Below, piece after piece: positions 47,290 through 59,329 of a stretch of DNA of 64,000 nt. Position numbers and translations under genes: made by a program. Below the pieces are notes generated by a model. The model made no database searches, was not told the DNA's origin, and saw nothing but the letters and a program-made list of their open reading frames with translations. The first letter of the stretch is position 1. Each line of letters begins with the position of its first letter. This DNA comes from Prochilodus magdalenae (lineage: Eukaryota > Chordata > Actinopteri > Characiformes > Prochilodontidae). The DNA lies in assembly GCA_024036415.1 (NCBI GenBank), contig JAMWET010003596.1, positions 195,001-259,000 on the forward strand. Reading direction: 5' to 3'.

Positions 47290-47600
47290 GAGACAGAGGA
47301 CCTTAGCTTACGAGATGGAGCATAAGGCTGTAGGCGGGCTGACAGATAGGTGGGTGCTAGTCTGTGCAGGCCTGTGGATACGCTCTGTAACTGGTAGCAG
47401 GTGTAGCTGAAGAAGGATGGGGGTGATGTACTGAGACTCTGGCTGCGGAGTTTTGAATGCACTGCAGAGGGCGAAGTTTTGGAGGGTAGACCATAGAACA
47501 GAGCATTCCGAAAGAGAGGAGGATGGTGTCCCCGGGTGACCTTGCTGATGGAGAGTCTGTTGTTGTCATCTGCTGCAATCCTGCTGTCTTTCTCCTGATG
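47290..47600 (-). mobile_element. LINE (L2-like) ORF2 C-terminal fragment
   Basis: On the - strand the frames PLQCIQNSAARVSVHHPHPS, AYPQACTD and APTYLSARLQPYAPSRKLRS match the region after the palm of L2/CR1-group reverse transcriptases (LQxxQNSAAR, LAPxYLS, YxPSRxLRS). Frameshifts separate them. No catalytic motif. Confidence 0.6.
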
Positions 47601-47744
47601 CGGCAAGTTCATTTTTTCTTGCAGGTATTTTTTAATGCACCAAATCCCCAGAGAGATGGATACTGATTCAAGCAACCGACTGAGGGAGCATTTACTTTTG
47701 ACATCAGCAGCAACAGCAAACAAACAGACTCCACTTTCATTTCT

Positions 47745-47825
47745 GCTGTCGCTGTTAACTGTCAACACTTCGTCTGTGAAGCACTTGGAGCTTCTACTCG
47801 TGTGAAAAATGCTCTATTAATAAAG
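47745..47825 (+). mobile_element. LINE 3'-end remnant
   Basis: The segment gtgaagcacttggagcttct, followed by gtgtgaaaaatgctctatta and ataaagc, matches the usual 3' terminal pattern of fish L2-group LINEs. Confidence 0.5.
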
Positions 47826-47829
47826 CATT

Positions 47830-48055
47830 GGAATTTGTCCAATGCATTTAACCCATCCTTGCAGCCATACAGATGTACATACTCACACTAGGGGGCAGTA
47901 AGCACACTTGCCCAGAGCTGTGAGCAGCCTTATGCATATCACCCAGGGAGCAGTTGGGGGTCAGGTGCCTTGCTCAAGGGCACTTCGGTCATGTAGTGAT
48001 GGCTCGGGGTGTTGGGTCGGCGACCTTGTGACCTTCTTATTGGTTGGTTAGCTGT
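47830..48055 (-). mobile_element. tRNA-like SINE relic (S5)
   Basis: Reverse copy with tgcatttaacccatcctt, cactagggggcagtaagc, gggagcagttgggggtcagg and tgccttgctcaagggcactt. Closest to S1. Confidence 0.65.
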
Positions 48056-48061
48056 GGTTTG

Positions 48062-48618
48062 TATTGTACCCAGAAAGAATCAACTGACAGGAATGAGACT
48101 TGGTGGGTAGGTTTGACATTGTGAGACATGCTCTTGACCACACATAGCAACCACCAGAAGCAATGAGGGGCCTTGTCACTGTACCTGACTGGCTATATGA
48201 GGTCATCTCATTGCTGGTGCTGGTGCTGGTGTGTTGGTGGCATCCCCAGTGAGTGAAGTATGCCTCAGGGAAGAGTTGGAGGGTCACATCGTAGGGCTCC
48301 AGGAATCCGGATGGTCTTATACCAGGCAGTGATGCCTCCATAAGTCAACCTGCCACCCCCATTGTCAGACGGCTGCACCACGCAGGACTACATGCACACA
48401 GACCGTTACCACGACCGTCCTTAACACCACGTCACCGTCACCAAAGACTGCGATGGTGTCGTACCAGACTGTCATGGAGTGACTCAGAATGGCAGCGGGT
48501 CATCTTCAGTGACGAGTCCCGCTTTAGTCTTGGTGAAGACGCCCAACGAATCCGTGTGTGGAGGCACCGTGGTCAGCACCGAGATGAGCGGTTTGCCGTC
48601 GCACGTCCAGAAGGCCCC
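48062..48618 (+). mobile_element. P1 element, copy I (3' truncated)
   Basis: The left region gacttggtgggtaggtttg is followed by unrelated sequence (48180-48330). Then come the HTH-FSDESRF part and cgcacgtccagaaggcccca, where similarity stops before the deletion junction. Confidence 0.7.
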
Positions 48619-49735
48619 ATTAACCACATTAGCTGCTGTGAGGTTTTCAGTGACAGTAGGATCTCAGCATCTAGAGTTCTCAGAGGATTGCCTTTTAGTA
48701 CCATGATGGCACCCGGTCCATGGGTACCAGTGCATCCTCCCGCTGGCGGTGTTCCTGCGTATTAACTAACCAGCAGCTGTTTGGTTGCCGGTGAAAGCAG
48801 CCCGCTACCGTTGTCTCTTCCTGGTGCTACCTGCCCGGGATGTGGCTTCTCTTCCAGTGGAGCTACTCAGAGAGGCTAGGTGGTCAAGGTACTTGCAGTT
48901 AGCCCTCTTGTGCAAACTTCTCAAACAGACTTTGAGATTTTCGTTATTTCGTTGTTACGTTAACGGTAATAAGCCGGGTACCATCATATCTTCGTCTAGT
49001 GCTATGCTGATTGTCCCAAGCATGGAGCCGGTCCTTGTTTTCAAACCGGAGGTTAATGCATAATGTGATGGGGATATGAACCCCCATTCCCAACTCCTAA
49101 TCCTTGTTCCAGGCTTCGTGAGACGACTGGCAGCATGCTCACTGGAGCTGAGCCTGCTTTAATGCTCCAGGCTCGGTAACAACACTCAGCAACAGCCCAG
49201 AAGTCTGAGTTGGGTCTGAAAGAATCCGGGATGTTGGGGTATCTGGAGAGAGTTGTCAGAGCGTCGTGACATCGACCGTGTAAGGCCTTTGTGCTGAAAG
49301 GTCAGATTTTTTTTTCTACTCCTCTCTCCTCCACTGAAGCTCACGCTCTCACTACTCTCTGGTGGGTTTGATCTGCTCATCAGAGGCTTCCGCACAAACC
49401 TGTGGAGCCATGCTCGAGGGCACGCTGACATCAAAGCGACAGGGGGTACCAAAACCGAGGTAATCCTGAAATTGGCCAATACAGTGGCTCCTAATGAAGA
49501 ACTGGATCTTAACAGGGCCGTGCTCAGCATCCCTGCTGCATGATACAGATATATCACGTCCAGTAGTCATGGCGCATTATATCCCATAATATAAACGCAG
49601 AATTCTCGTTAGAGACGGCCTTTATGCAGCCGTGATGGCTAACTGAATCTGAGAGCAGCAGCATGTTTCTGTTGGTACGGGTTGATGTTCAGCTCTGTGT
49701 TGATCACCCACCTCCTCTAACATCGTTCCAGAAGC
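48619..49735. other. Spacer, no recognisable gene
   Basis: Open frames on the - strand at 49186-49557 and 49352-49570 have normal composition, but I recognise no domain or splice structure. Old coding remnants cannot be excluded. Confidence 0.4.
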
Positions 49736-49739
49736 GTGC

Positions 49740-50118
49740 GGAAGCTGAGGAGACGCTGAGGAGACGCTGAGGAGACGCTCGGGAGACACTCGGGAGACGC
49801 TCAGGAAACGCTGAGAAGACGCTGAGGAAACGCTGAGGAGACGCTCAGGAGACGCTCAGGAGACACTCGGGAGAAGCTGAGGAGACGCTGAGGAGACGCT
49901 GAGAAAACGCTCGGGAGACGCTCAGGAGACACTCAGGAGACACTCAGGAGACGCTCAGGAGAAACTGAGGAGACGCTGAGGAGACGCTCGGGAGACGCTC
50001 GGGAGACGCTCGGGAGACGCTCGGGAGACGCTGAGGAGACGCTCAGGAGACGCTCGGGAGACGCTCGGGAGACGCTCGGGAGACGCTCGGGAGACGCTCA
50101 GGAGACGCTGAGGAGACG
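49740..50118. repeat. 12-bp GGAGACGCTNRG minisatellite
   Basis: About 31 units of ggagacgctgag, ggagacgctcgg and ggagacgctcag. Four codons per unit leave a frame open in both directions (GDAEETLRR-like), but there is no flanking gene. Confidence 0.93.
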
Positions 50119-50269
50119 ATGGCTGTGGTTTGATTCTTGCTTGCTATCAGCTGCTCCGGAGTTCCCCTGGGAGACCGCTCTGGACCGCAGGCTGTACTGG
50201 ACCTAGTGTCACATACCACCGTCTCTTGGACATGTGCGCTACTGTACATGGCTTCACTTGTCAATCTAT

Positions 50270-51335
50270 ACATCCATCAGTTCTATCTGGCCATGCATCC
50301 ATCCATCCATCCACGCATCCATCCATCTATACATCCATCCATCAGTTTTGTCTGCCCATCCATCTATACATCCATCCATCAGTTTTGTCTGCCCATCCAT
50401 CCATCCATGCATCCATCCATCTATACATCCATCCATCCATCAGTTTTGTCTGCCCATGCATCCATCCATGCATCCATCCATGCATCCATCTATCCATCCA
50501 TCTATCCATCAGTTCTGTCTGCCCATCCATGCATCCATGCATCCATGCATCCATGCATCCATCCATCCATCCATCCATCCATCAATCCATCAGTTCTATC
50601 TGGACATGCATCCATGCACCCATCCATGCATCCATCTATCCATCCATCTATCCATGCCATCCATTCATCCATGCCATCCATCAGTTCTTTCTGTCCATCC
50701 ATCCAGCCATCCATCAATTCTATCTGGACATGCATCCATGCACCCATCCATCCATCCATCCATGCCATGCATCCATCCATCCATCCATCCATCCATCCAA
50801 TCCATGCCATCCATGCAATCCATGCCATCCATCCATGCCATCCATCAGTTCTTTCTGTCCATCCATCCATCCATCAGTTCTTTCTGTCCATCCATCCATC
50901 CATCAGTTCTTTCTGTCCATCCATCCATCCATCCACCCATGAGTTCTTTCTGTCCATCCATCCATCCATGCCATCCATCAGTTCTTTCTGTCCATCCATG
51001 CATCCATCCATCCATGCCATCCATCAGTTCTTTTTGTCCATCCATCCACCCATCCATCCATCTGTTTTTTGTGTCCATCTGTTAAATAATCAATCCATTT
51101 ATCATCCATCCATCAATTATATCCATCATCTCTATTTTCCATCCATGCATCCATCCATCTGTCCATCCATCCAACCAACCATTTATTCATCCATCCATCA
51201 AGTCTATCTGCCCATCCATCCATCCTTCCATCCATCCATTCATCTATCTATGCCATTTATCAGTTCTATCTGTCCATCCATGCATCCATCCATCCGTGCC
51301 TTCCATTAATTCTGTCTGTCCATCCATCCATCCAG
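50270..51335. repeat. CCAT compound microsatellite with ttctgtctgtcc islands
   Basis: Ccat tetramers punctuated every 40-120 bp by cagttctatctg, cagttttgtctgcc or gttctttctgtcc islands. The His/Pro/Ser/Ile frames of up to 390 codons are artefacts. Confidence 0.95.
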
Positions 51336-51690
51336 ATTTGGTGGATGCCTCCCTTCCCTGGTACAGTTCCGAGGAGAATTCCCTGTAGACTGGGATTTTA
51401 TCCACTGCTGGTAGACCTGTATGACCGTACGCTTCCACACACCTGCAGATTCAGCTACTTCCTCACACTATGGCCTTTGGCCACACCCACATGCTCAGTC
51501 CCTCATTTTAGCCAATCATTAACATCTGCTCTGGAGCGTTTACCACACATGGAACGAGACATTCCCTGCACTGTAGCACCTCTTCCCAGTCTATGGATCC
51601 CGTCACTCACACCCCACAGGTGTTTACAACCCCATCATCCCCGTGCAGCGCCACCTGCAGAAGCCTGGAGTTACTACCAACTCTGGTGAG
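51330..51690 (-). mobile_element. P2 element, copy 5 (longest)
   Basis: Spans agatttggtggatgcctccc, gattttatccactgctggta, ctggagcgtttaccacacat, ggatcccgtcactcacaccc and cctggagttactaccaactc, so it contains both edges seen singly in other copies. It starts directly at the end of the CCAT array. Confidence 0.7.
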
Positions 51691-52464
51691 CTTATGCATG
51701 CAAGTGTTAGGCAGTGTTGGGTAGGAGGAGAACTGCAGAACGGATGTGAATGTGAAAGGCCAGTGTGAGATCAGACCTAACTGTGAAAGTGCGGACGTGT
51801 GGTGACGGTGGTTTTTCGGCTGGTGCTGGTTACCGTGTGCTTGTGATGCTAGCCTCCACGCTAGCCTACAGGAGCACTGTGTTTCCGAGATAAGGCTCAG
51901 TCTCTGCAGTGCAGTGTTGGGTAGATGTTGATGGCTTATCACCCCACCCTTCACACCTTCCTTCTCCACTCTTATCGAGTGTCAGGGCACGTCTTGGTCC
52001 CCCTTTATGCCTGCACATCAGATGGAGCGCTGGGGCCTTCCTGCCGTATCTCTTCAGTGCGTGGTGCGGGTCTGGAATCTTTCGGTGTTGAAAAGCTGGC
52101 CACGTTGGTAATGAGACGGAGTGGCCATTCATGCACACGTGGGTGGGCATATATTGGACGGGAGAAGTCAAACACCTACAGGTGGTCTCCATGGAGAAAA
52201 TGAATCTTTCACCTGCATGTCTGCAGGCCTGGATTAACCCTGCGCTGCGACTTAGGCAGAAGCAATTTCTGGTTCCCCCGCTGGCTGAATCCTCCCACCC
52301 GGACCGCTCAGACACGCACACGTTTATATACCACACCTCAGCGGCTCGTTCTCCTAACGCGCTGAGCTGCGTTACTGCACGTGCTCGTCTGGCCGGAAGC
52401 AGCTCATGCATTATTCACACATGCGGCTTTTTAATTAGTCTCAAACTGTTTATACTCACCACTC
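51691..52464. other. Spacer
   Basis: A 181-codon - frame (51866-52411) and a 183-codon + frame (52131-52682) overlap each other; neither shows a recognisable domain. The + frame runs into the CCAT array. Confidence 0.5.
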
Positions 52465-54045
52465 TATCTGTCCATCCTTCCATCCATCCATCCATCCATC
52501 CATCCATCCATCCATCCATCCATCTATTGTGCATTTATCCAATCATTTATTTTTCATCTCTATCTGTCCATCCGTCCATCTGCCTGTCTTTCCTTCCATT
52601 TCTCTATCCATCAACTGTCTATCCAACCATCCATTCATCCATCCATCCGTCAACTCTATCCGACCATCCATCTGTTCATTAATCAATCCATTTATCAATC
52701 CATCCATCAATTATATCCATCATCTCTATTTTCCATCCATCCAACCAACCATTTATTCATCCATCCATCAAGTCTATCTGCCCATCCATCCATCCTTCCA
52801 ACCATCCATCCATCATCTACTCTAACAGTCCATCCATTCATTTATCAATCCATCTTTCAGGTTTGTCTGTTTGTCTCTCCATCCATCAATCCATTTATCC
52901 ATCTGTCCGTTCATCCATTTATCTATTTATTTTATCCATCACCTCTATCTTTCCATCCTCCCATTACGTCCATCCATCCACTCTATCTGGCCATGCATTC
53001 ATCCATCCATCCATCCATCCATCCATCCATCCATCCATCCATCCATCCATCCATCCATCCATCCATCCATCCATCCATCCATCCATCCATCCATCTGTCA
53101 ACTCTATTGTGCATTTATCCAAACATTTATTTTTCAACTCTACCTGTCCGTCCGTCCATCTGCCTGTCTCTCCTTCCATTTCTCTATCCATCAACTGTCT
53201 ATCCATCCATTCATCCATCCATCCGTCAACTCTATCCAACCATCCATCTGTTCATTTATCAATCCATTTGTCAATCCCTCAGTCAAGTTTCTGTCTCCCA
53301 TCCATCAATTCATCCATCCATTTATTCTATCCATCACCTCTATATTTCCAACCATCCATCCATCCATCCATCCATTCACTTTATCTGTTCATCCATCCAG
53401 CCTTCCAACAATCCATTCACTTTATCTGTCCATCTTTCAGGTTTGTCTGTTTGTCTCTCCATCCATCAATCCATCAATCCATTTATACATTCATCCGTTC
53501 ATGTATCTATTTATTTTATCCATCACCTCTATCTTTCCATCCTCCCATTCTGTCCATCCATCCACTCTGTCTTGCCATGCATTCATCAATTTAGTTTTTA
53601 ACTCTATCTGTGCATCTAGTCATCCATCCATCCATGCGTCCATCCATGTGTCCATCCATCCATCCATCCACCCACCCACCCACTCTGGCCATCCATCATG
53701 CATTCATCCAAAAATTTATTTTACAACTCTATCTGTCCAACCTTCCATCCAGCCATCTATCCATCCATCACCCATCCACCCACTCTATCTGGCCATCCAT
53801 CATGCATCCATCCATCCATCCATCCATCCACCCATCCACCCATCCATCCATCCATCCATCCATCCATCCACTCTATCTGCCCATCCATCTATCCATCCAT
53901 CCATGCATCCAATAATTTTTTTCAATTCTGTCTGTCCATCCTTCCATCCAGCCATCTATCCATCCATCACCCATCCATCCAATCTATATGACCATTCATT
54001 CATCCATCCGTCCTTCCATCCATCCATCCATCAATCCACTCAGTG
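52465..54045. repeat. CCAT compound microsatellite, second array
   Basis: Ccat tetramers with islands such as tatttttcatctctatctg and caactctatctgtcc. A duplicated segment (ccttccatttctctatccat at 52592 and 53173) shows a block of about 580 bp was repeated. Confidence 0.95.
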
Positions 54046-54117
54046 GTACAGCAGTGATCTGTCTATCATACATCTGCACATTAAATCATCTCCAGGGAGA
54101 AAGCAATTCACACGCAC

Positions 54118-54470
54118 TGATTAATTAGAGAAGTTTAATAACCAGGCATGCTGCGCTTTGGCAACCTTTTATCTCCACATTATAATCACTGGAATGTGGG
54201 CAATCTCTCCCTCCGCGTCGCTGCCACTCTGGAGGGGATAATCACTCCCTATCTGCAGCTCGCTGATTAATATTTTCTCAGACGGCTGCTGAATTCCCCG
54301 CCGAAGAGGTCGCAGCGCATCTGCTTATGAAACCGCTCAGGTATGTGGCTCGGGGCAGCAACCTGGCGTCAGCTGGCAGCGGTTTATTATGAGGCGCAGG
54401 TTCTTTGACGAGAGAGACTGAGACCAGTCAGAACCGTCACAGAAAAGAACGCATGCACGAGAAAGACTGT
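54118..54470. other. Single-copy island, candidate conserved non-coding element
   Basis: Non-repetitive, non-coding stretch between arrays, with homeodomain-type words (ctgattaattag, tttaataacc, gctgattaatatt) and balanced composition. No gene recognised. Conservation is only inferred. Confidence 0.35.
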
Positions 54471-54477
54471 GGGTAGG

Positions 54478-54538
54478 CCTCGCAACAGCGAGCGCAACAG
54501 CGAGCGCCACAGCGAGCGCCACAGCGAGCGCAACAGAG
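54478..54538. repeat. 12-bp cagcgagcgcaa minisatellite
   Basis: Five units of acagcgagcgca or acagcgagcgcc. Confidence 0.85.
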
Positions 54539-54603
54539 CGGTGGAGAAGTGGACAACTGCGTGAGGGCACAGCCTTAGTTTGGACACACATGAACTCACA
54601 GCC

Positions 54604-54842
54604 ATGCAGCACCCAGAAGGAGTCAACCGAGTTCCACGCTCGACCGCCCATGTGACGTAAGTGAGACTGGGGTCTTATGGGGTCTTGCGCTGTACCTGAC
54701 TGACCCAACAGCCTCAGTTACAGACTGGTGTTCTCGCAGTTCCAGCACCATTGGCAGACGGCTGCACCACGCGGGACTACATGCACACAGACCGTTACCA
54801 CGACTGTCCTTAACACCACGTCACCATCACCAAAGATCGCAG
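54604..54842 (+). mobile_element. P1 element, copy J (5' part)
   Basis: Has the left terminal repeat region (gcagcacccagaaggagtca), gtacctgactgacccaacag and the HTH part to cgtcaccatcaccaaagat, then breaks off. Confidence 0.72.
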
Positions 54843-55219
54843 GCCTCAGCGATGCTTCCAGCAGGTGATGACCAAGAATTCGACGGGTCCAGCCTACACG
54901 AGCAGCGCCCTCGCTGCCATCTTTGTGGGCAGGATGGCTTTTCTGAAGAGGGGGACTATGTAGCGTTCCACCACTGGCTCGTGTGATGTGCGGAAGCACC
55001 GCACTCACAGTAAGAGAGGCTTAACACTGTAACTTGTGGCTGTGGCTTCCTGACTGGCATGGGTTCTCCAGTGTTGCTGTGCTGTACAGATGGGCCTTAG
55101 CTTAAATGTTCCTGCATCATCTTCTAGAAGCACGGTTCTTTAAGGGTTCCTTAGGAAAAGGAAAGGGTTCTATAGAGGGATGCATCGACAGGCATTGATG
55201 GCACTGCCCTGGGCTGGTT
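54843..55219. other. Spacer
   Basis: Nothing recognised. Confidence 0.45.
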
Positions 55220-55625
55220 TTCTGGTCACTCAAGGGGTTCCACAAGGCTCAGTCCTCGGACCTCTCTTATTCACTGTGTACCTCCGTCCTCCTGGATAAA
55301 TACTACATCACTTCAAATTCAATCAGGCCACCTCTCTCAGTCTGCTGCAGAAACCCTCAGCCACGCTTTCATCTCCAGCTGTTTGAACTTCTGCAACTCC
55401 CTTCTATCTGGCATCAGCTCTTCCTCCATTTCCAAACTCCAGATGGTCCAAAACGCTGCTGCCCGTCTCTTCACCCGCACCCGCTTACATGACCACATTA
55501 CCCCCGTTCTCCAGCATCGCCACTGGCTCCCTGTAAAATACAGTATACAGTTCAAAGTTCTCCTGCTCACCTACAGAGCTCTGAACGATCTCGCTCCTCC
55601 TTACCTGTCTGATCTCTCCTTCTCA
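55220..55625 (+). pseudogene. L2-like LINE reverse transcriptase fragment, palm deleted
   Basis: Frame one reads VTQGVPQGSVLGPLLFTVYL (RT motif with the QG pair). It then jumps over the catalytic YADD region to AFISSCLNFCNSLLSGI, LQMVQNAAARLFTRTR, DHITPVLQHRHWLPVKY and LLLTYRALNDLAPPYLSDLS. This is the usual order of an L2-group ORF2 C-terminal half. The missing YADD box and following frame breaks make it inactive. At PPYLSDLS it runs into the 22-bp minisatellite. Confidence 0.8.
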
Positions 55626-56512
55626 CCTGTCTGATCTCTCCTTCTCACCTGTCTGATTTCTCCTTCCCACCTGTCTGATTTCTCCTTCTCACCTGTCTGA
55701 TCTCTCCCTCTTACCCGTCTGAGCTCTCCTTCTCACCTGTCTGATCTCTCGTCACTTGTCTGATCTCTCCCTCTCACCTGTCTGATCTCTCCTTCTCACC
55801 TGTCTGATCTCTCCTTCTTACCTGTCTGATCTCTCCTGCTCACCTACAGAGCTCTGAACAACCTCGCTCCTTCTCACCTGTCTGATCTCTCTTTCTCACC
55901 TGTCTGATCTCTCCTTCTCACCTGTCTGATCTCTCCTTCCCACCTGTCTGATCTCTCCTTCCCACCTGTCTGATCTCTCCTTCTCACCTGTCTGATCTCT
56001 CCTTCTTACCTGTTTGATCTCTCCTTCTCACCTGTCTGATCTCTCCTTCTCACCTGTCTGATCTCTCCTTCTCACCTGTCTGAACTCTCCTTCTCACCTG
56101 TCTGATCTCACCTTCTTATCTGTCTGATCTCTCCTTCTCACCTGTCTGATCTCTCCCTCTCACCCGTCTGATGTCTCCTTCTCACCTGTCTGATCTCTCC
56201 TTCTCACCTGTCTGATCTCTCCCACTTACCCATCTGAGCTCTCCTTCTCACCTGTCTGATCTCTCCTTCTCACCTGTCTGATCTCTCCCACTTACCCATC
56301 TGAGCTCTCCTTCTCACCTGTCTGATCTCTCCTTCTCACCTGTCTGATCTCTCCCTCTCACCTGTCTGATCTCTCCTTCTCACCTGTCTGATCTCTCCCA
56401 CTTACCCATCTGAGCTCTCCTTCTCACCTGTCTGATCTCTCCTTCTCACCTGTCTGATCTCTCCCTCTTACCTGTCTGAGCTCTCCTTCTCACCTGTCTG
56501 ATCTCTCCTTCT
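55600..56512 (+). repeat. 22-bp minisatellite expanded from LINE coding sequence
   Basis: About 41 units of gatctctccttctcacctgt plus ct, with variants (cccacttacccatctgagct). The first unit is part of the LINE codons for YLSDL; the LINE continues on the far side. One longer period (ctgctcacctacagagctct, as at 55562) recurs at 55839, showing that flanking LINE sequence was copied too. Confidence 0.9.
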
Positions 56513-56860
56513 ACAGGTCTTCTACAGCTGGGCTACTCACCATTCCTTCATCCAAACTACATGGTTTTGGTGACCGAGTGTTTTCCAGACTTGCTCCTTG
56601 ACGCTGGAACTCTCTCCCACCCCTGGTCAAGCAGTCCAATTCCCTCTCTGTATTTAAATCCAATCTCAAAACACATCTCTTCACACTCTCTTACAACCTG
56701 CCTCAAGACTAAAACCGCTCTTAAACGATCATGCTCATACTGTCTATCGTCTACTGTAGGTCCTTGTTGTTATGAATGTTTGTTTGTTTCTGTCCTGTTT
56801 GACACCCACAATCCCTCTAACTTGTTTGCTGGCTGTGTCTGACTACGTCCCTCTCTTGTT
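56513..56860 (+). mobile_element. L2-like LINE, C-terminal end and 3'UTR after the minisatellite
   Basis: Continues the same element: frames read FGDRVFSRLAP, RWNSLPPLVKQSNSLSVFKS and NLKTHLFTLSYNLPQD followed by a stop. This is the ending of L2 ORF2 proteins (WNSLP, FKSxLKTHLF). Confidence 0.7.
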
Positions 56861-57340
56861 CTCATGGTTATTGGCTCTGTTCTTTGATTTGGTTGCTAAC
56901 TGGTCCCCTCACACTGTATGAAAGCGCTCCAGACTTTCTGCTTCATTCAACACAACATGCTGTTCGCCGAGTACTGAGGGTATTGAAGCTGCAGCAGCTC
57001 AGCTAACCCAGTGCCCTGAACCCTGTACAGTAAGGCCGTGACGTTAAGGTCACCACCCCGCTACAGGAGAAGGAAGCTGTTTGCGGAGACGTCTGAGTTG
57101 GTTTAGACAAGACTCCGAATGCTGGAGGGGTGAGTGAGTTCAGCTGAGGGAGGACAACCTGCTGTGGCTGTGTCTCCTCGTAGGTTCTGCTGTTTTTGAG
57201 CTCAATATAAGTTTGGGCTGGGCTGGACCGGACCGGACCATGACCCGTGTGGAATTTATCGAGGATATTGCTTATGCTGCTGAGTAAAGTCTGCACATCT
57301 TTGGACTAGTCCTAGAAAATGTCCTATTTCAACTTATTAG
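56861..57340. other. Spacer, possibly with LINE remnants
   Basis: In reverse complement, gaacaccaaacgca-like words are absent and no gene is recognised. The cctgtacagtaaggccgtga segment could be part of an older LINE. Confidence 0.35.
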
Positions 57341-57344
57341 TAGT

Positions 57345-58150
57345 GGGCCAGCGACTGTCTCTCCACCCGTATTGGGGAAGTGATTGTCTCTCCGCCTGTA
57401 TTGGGGAAGTGATTGTCTCTCTGCCTGTATTGGGGAAGTGATTGTCTCTCCACCTGTATTGGGGAAGCGATTGTCTCTCCGCCCGTATTGGGGAAGCGCC
57501 TGTATTGGGGAAGTGATTGTCTCTCCACCTGTATTGGGGAAGTGATTGTCTCCACCTGTATTGAGGAAGTGATTGTCTCTCCACCTGTATTGGGGAAGTG
57601 ACTGTCTCTCCGCCTGTATTGGGGAAGCGATTGTCTCTCCGCCCGCAATGGGGGAAGTGATTGTCTCTCCACCTGTATTGGGGAAGTGATTGTCTCTCCG
57701 CCCGCGTTGGGGGAAGTGATTGTCTCTCCACCTGTATTGGGGAAGTGATTGTCTCTCCACCTGTATTGGGGAAGCGATTGTCTCTGCCCGCGTTGGGGGA
57801 AGTGATTGTCTCTCCACCTGTATTGGGGAAGTGATTGTCTCTCCGCCTGTATTGGGGAAGTGATTGTCTCTCCGCCTGTATTGGGGAAGTGATTGTCTCT
57901 CCGCCTGTATTGGGGAAGTGATTGTCTCTCCGCCTGTATTGGGGAAGTGATTGTCTCTCCGCCTGTATTGGGGAAGTGATTGTCTCTCCGCCTGTATTGG
58001 GGAAGTGATTGTCTCTCTGCCTGTATTGGGGAAGTGATTGTCTCTCCGCCTGTATTGAGGAAGTGATTGTCTCTCTGCCTGTATTGAGGAAGTGATTGTC
58101 TCTCCGCCCGTATTGGGGAAGTGATTGTCTCTCCGCCCGCGTTGGGGAAA
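57345..58150. repeat. 29-bp minisatellite, about 27 units
   Basis: The unit is ttgtctctccgcctgtattg plus gggaagtga, with variants in cacctg/gcccg and in the g-run. The unit has no stop in any frame of the - strand, giving a 296-codon frame (NHFPNTGGETITSPIQAERQ-type). The 29-bp period shifts frame each unit. Not taken as a gene. Confidence 0.94.
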
Positions 58151-59329
58151 GGCTTGTAATCATGTTCACGTTAGCAGGAACACTGCAGTTTTTCCATGTG
58201 GTCCTTAGCAGCACATAACCCTTATCCCCAGTTGCATCACTGCCTTTGAGGTGGACCTGTTTGCTCTAAAGCCCTACTCAGGGTTTCTCATTAACGCCTG
58301 TTTTTCTATTAAACTGGGACAGGGGAAAGAAGTGGGCTATAATTGACGAATAGATAACCATCTCCGCTTCTAGGAACCGGAATAACATTTTTCTTTTTCA
58401 TTACTACTCCGAGAAACCAGCTATATCCGGGCTCGGACCACTGTACAGCTGACTTCACCACATGCTCAGAAATGATAGGTGTTCTGTGGTCTTCTGCCAG
58501 CAAATGTAAAGCTGTCCTACACCATAAATAGAGGCTCTTGGGTGTAGCGGTGTTCAGCACAGTTGGTGCTTCTGCTCTCAAGGGATCCTCTGAAAAATAA
58601 ATGGATCTATTTAGAACCATTTTCTTAGCATGGTGAAACAGTTCTTCAGACTGATGGAGAGTGTGCTGTACATGCTGTATACGCCTTTAACGAACTATAT
58701 GGCGTACAGGGCCCTCAGCCCTTCATTATAAGACCCCTGCAAGATAAATGTGCTCCTTAAGGGAGGAGAGAATGAGGTATGCAAGCTAATCCAAATCACT
58801 CAGGTGGACTCCCACAGGCACCGGACACATGCCTTATTACCGGACCCCATCTCCGGTCTAATAAATAGGAAGTCAGGTTGGCAGTAAACCAAATAAATGG
58901 CATTCCCAACAGATGCACAATGAAGGCAGACCTTGTTAAAATAAGAAGGACTTCGGGAAGGAAAGTGGGATGAAGTGGGTCCTGAGAAAACAACTATTAT
59001 ACAAACCTTCCGAACGCGCAAGGTGGAATTAGAGCGAAACTGTGGACCGCAGAGAGTTGTGATGTCTGTTCAGTCTAGTACTTTTAGGCTGTGTTCCAGA
59101 GAACCAGACGGACGGGAGACCCAGGAGTTTATAAGAACTGAGATACACAGTTGAATGAATATTAATGACTGTCAGCTCCTTAATCTAATCACCATGCTGA
59201 GAATCAGGGGTGGGTACTAACCTAAATAGCACCGTGGTAAAACCTCCCTCTAATCAAGTACAGCACTGTACAGTGTGCTCACCAGTCTAGATAATAAGAC
59301 CCCTTGTGTGTTTAAGGTCGTAGTACCTT
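58151..59329. other. Spacer
   Basis: No gene or element recognised. Short - strand frames (58309-58620, 58796-59021) lack domains. Confidence 0.5.

Noticed and set aside
51866..52682. 181- and 183-codon frames on opposite strands
   Set aside because: They overlap each other, have no recognised domain, and one extends into a microsatellite.
50130..54124. His-Pro-Ser-Ile repeat frames up to 417 codons
   Set aside because: CCAT tetramer artefacts, open in several frames at once.
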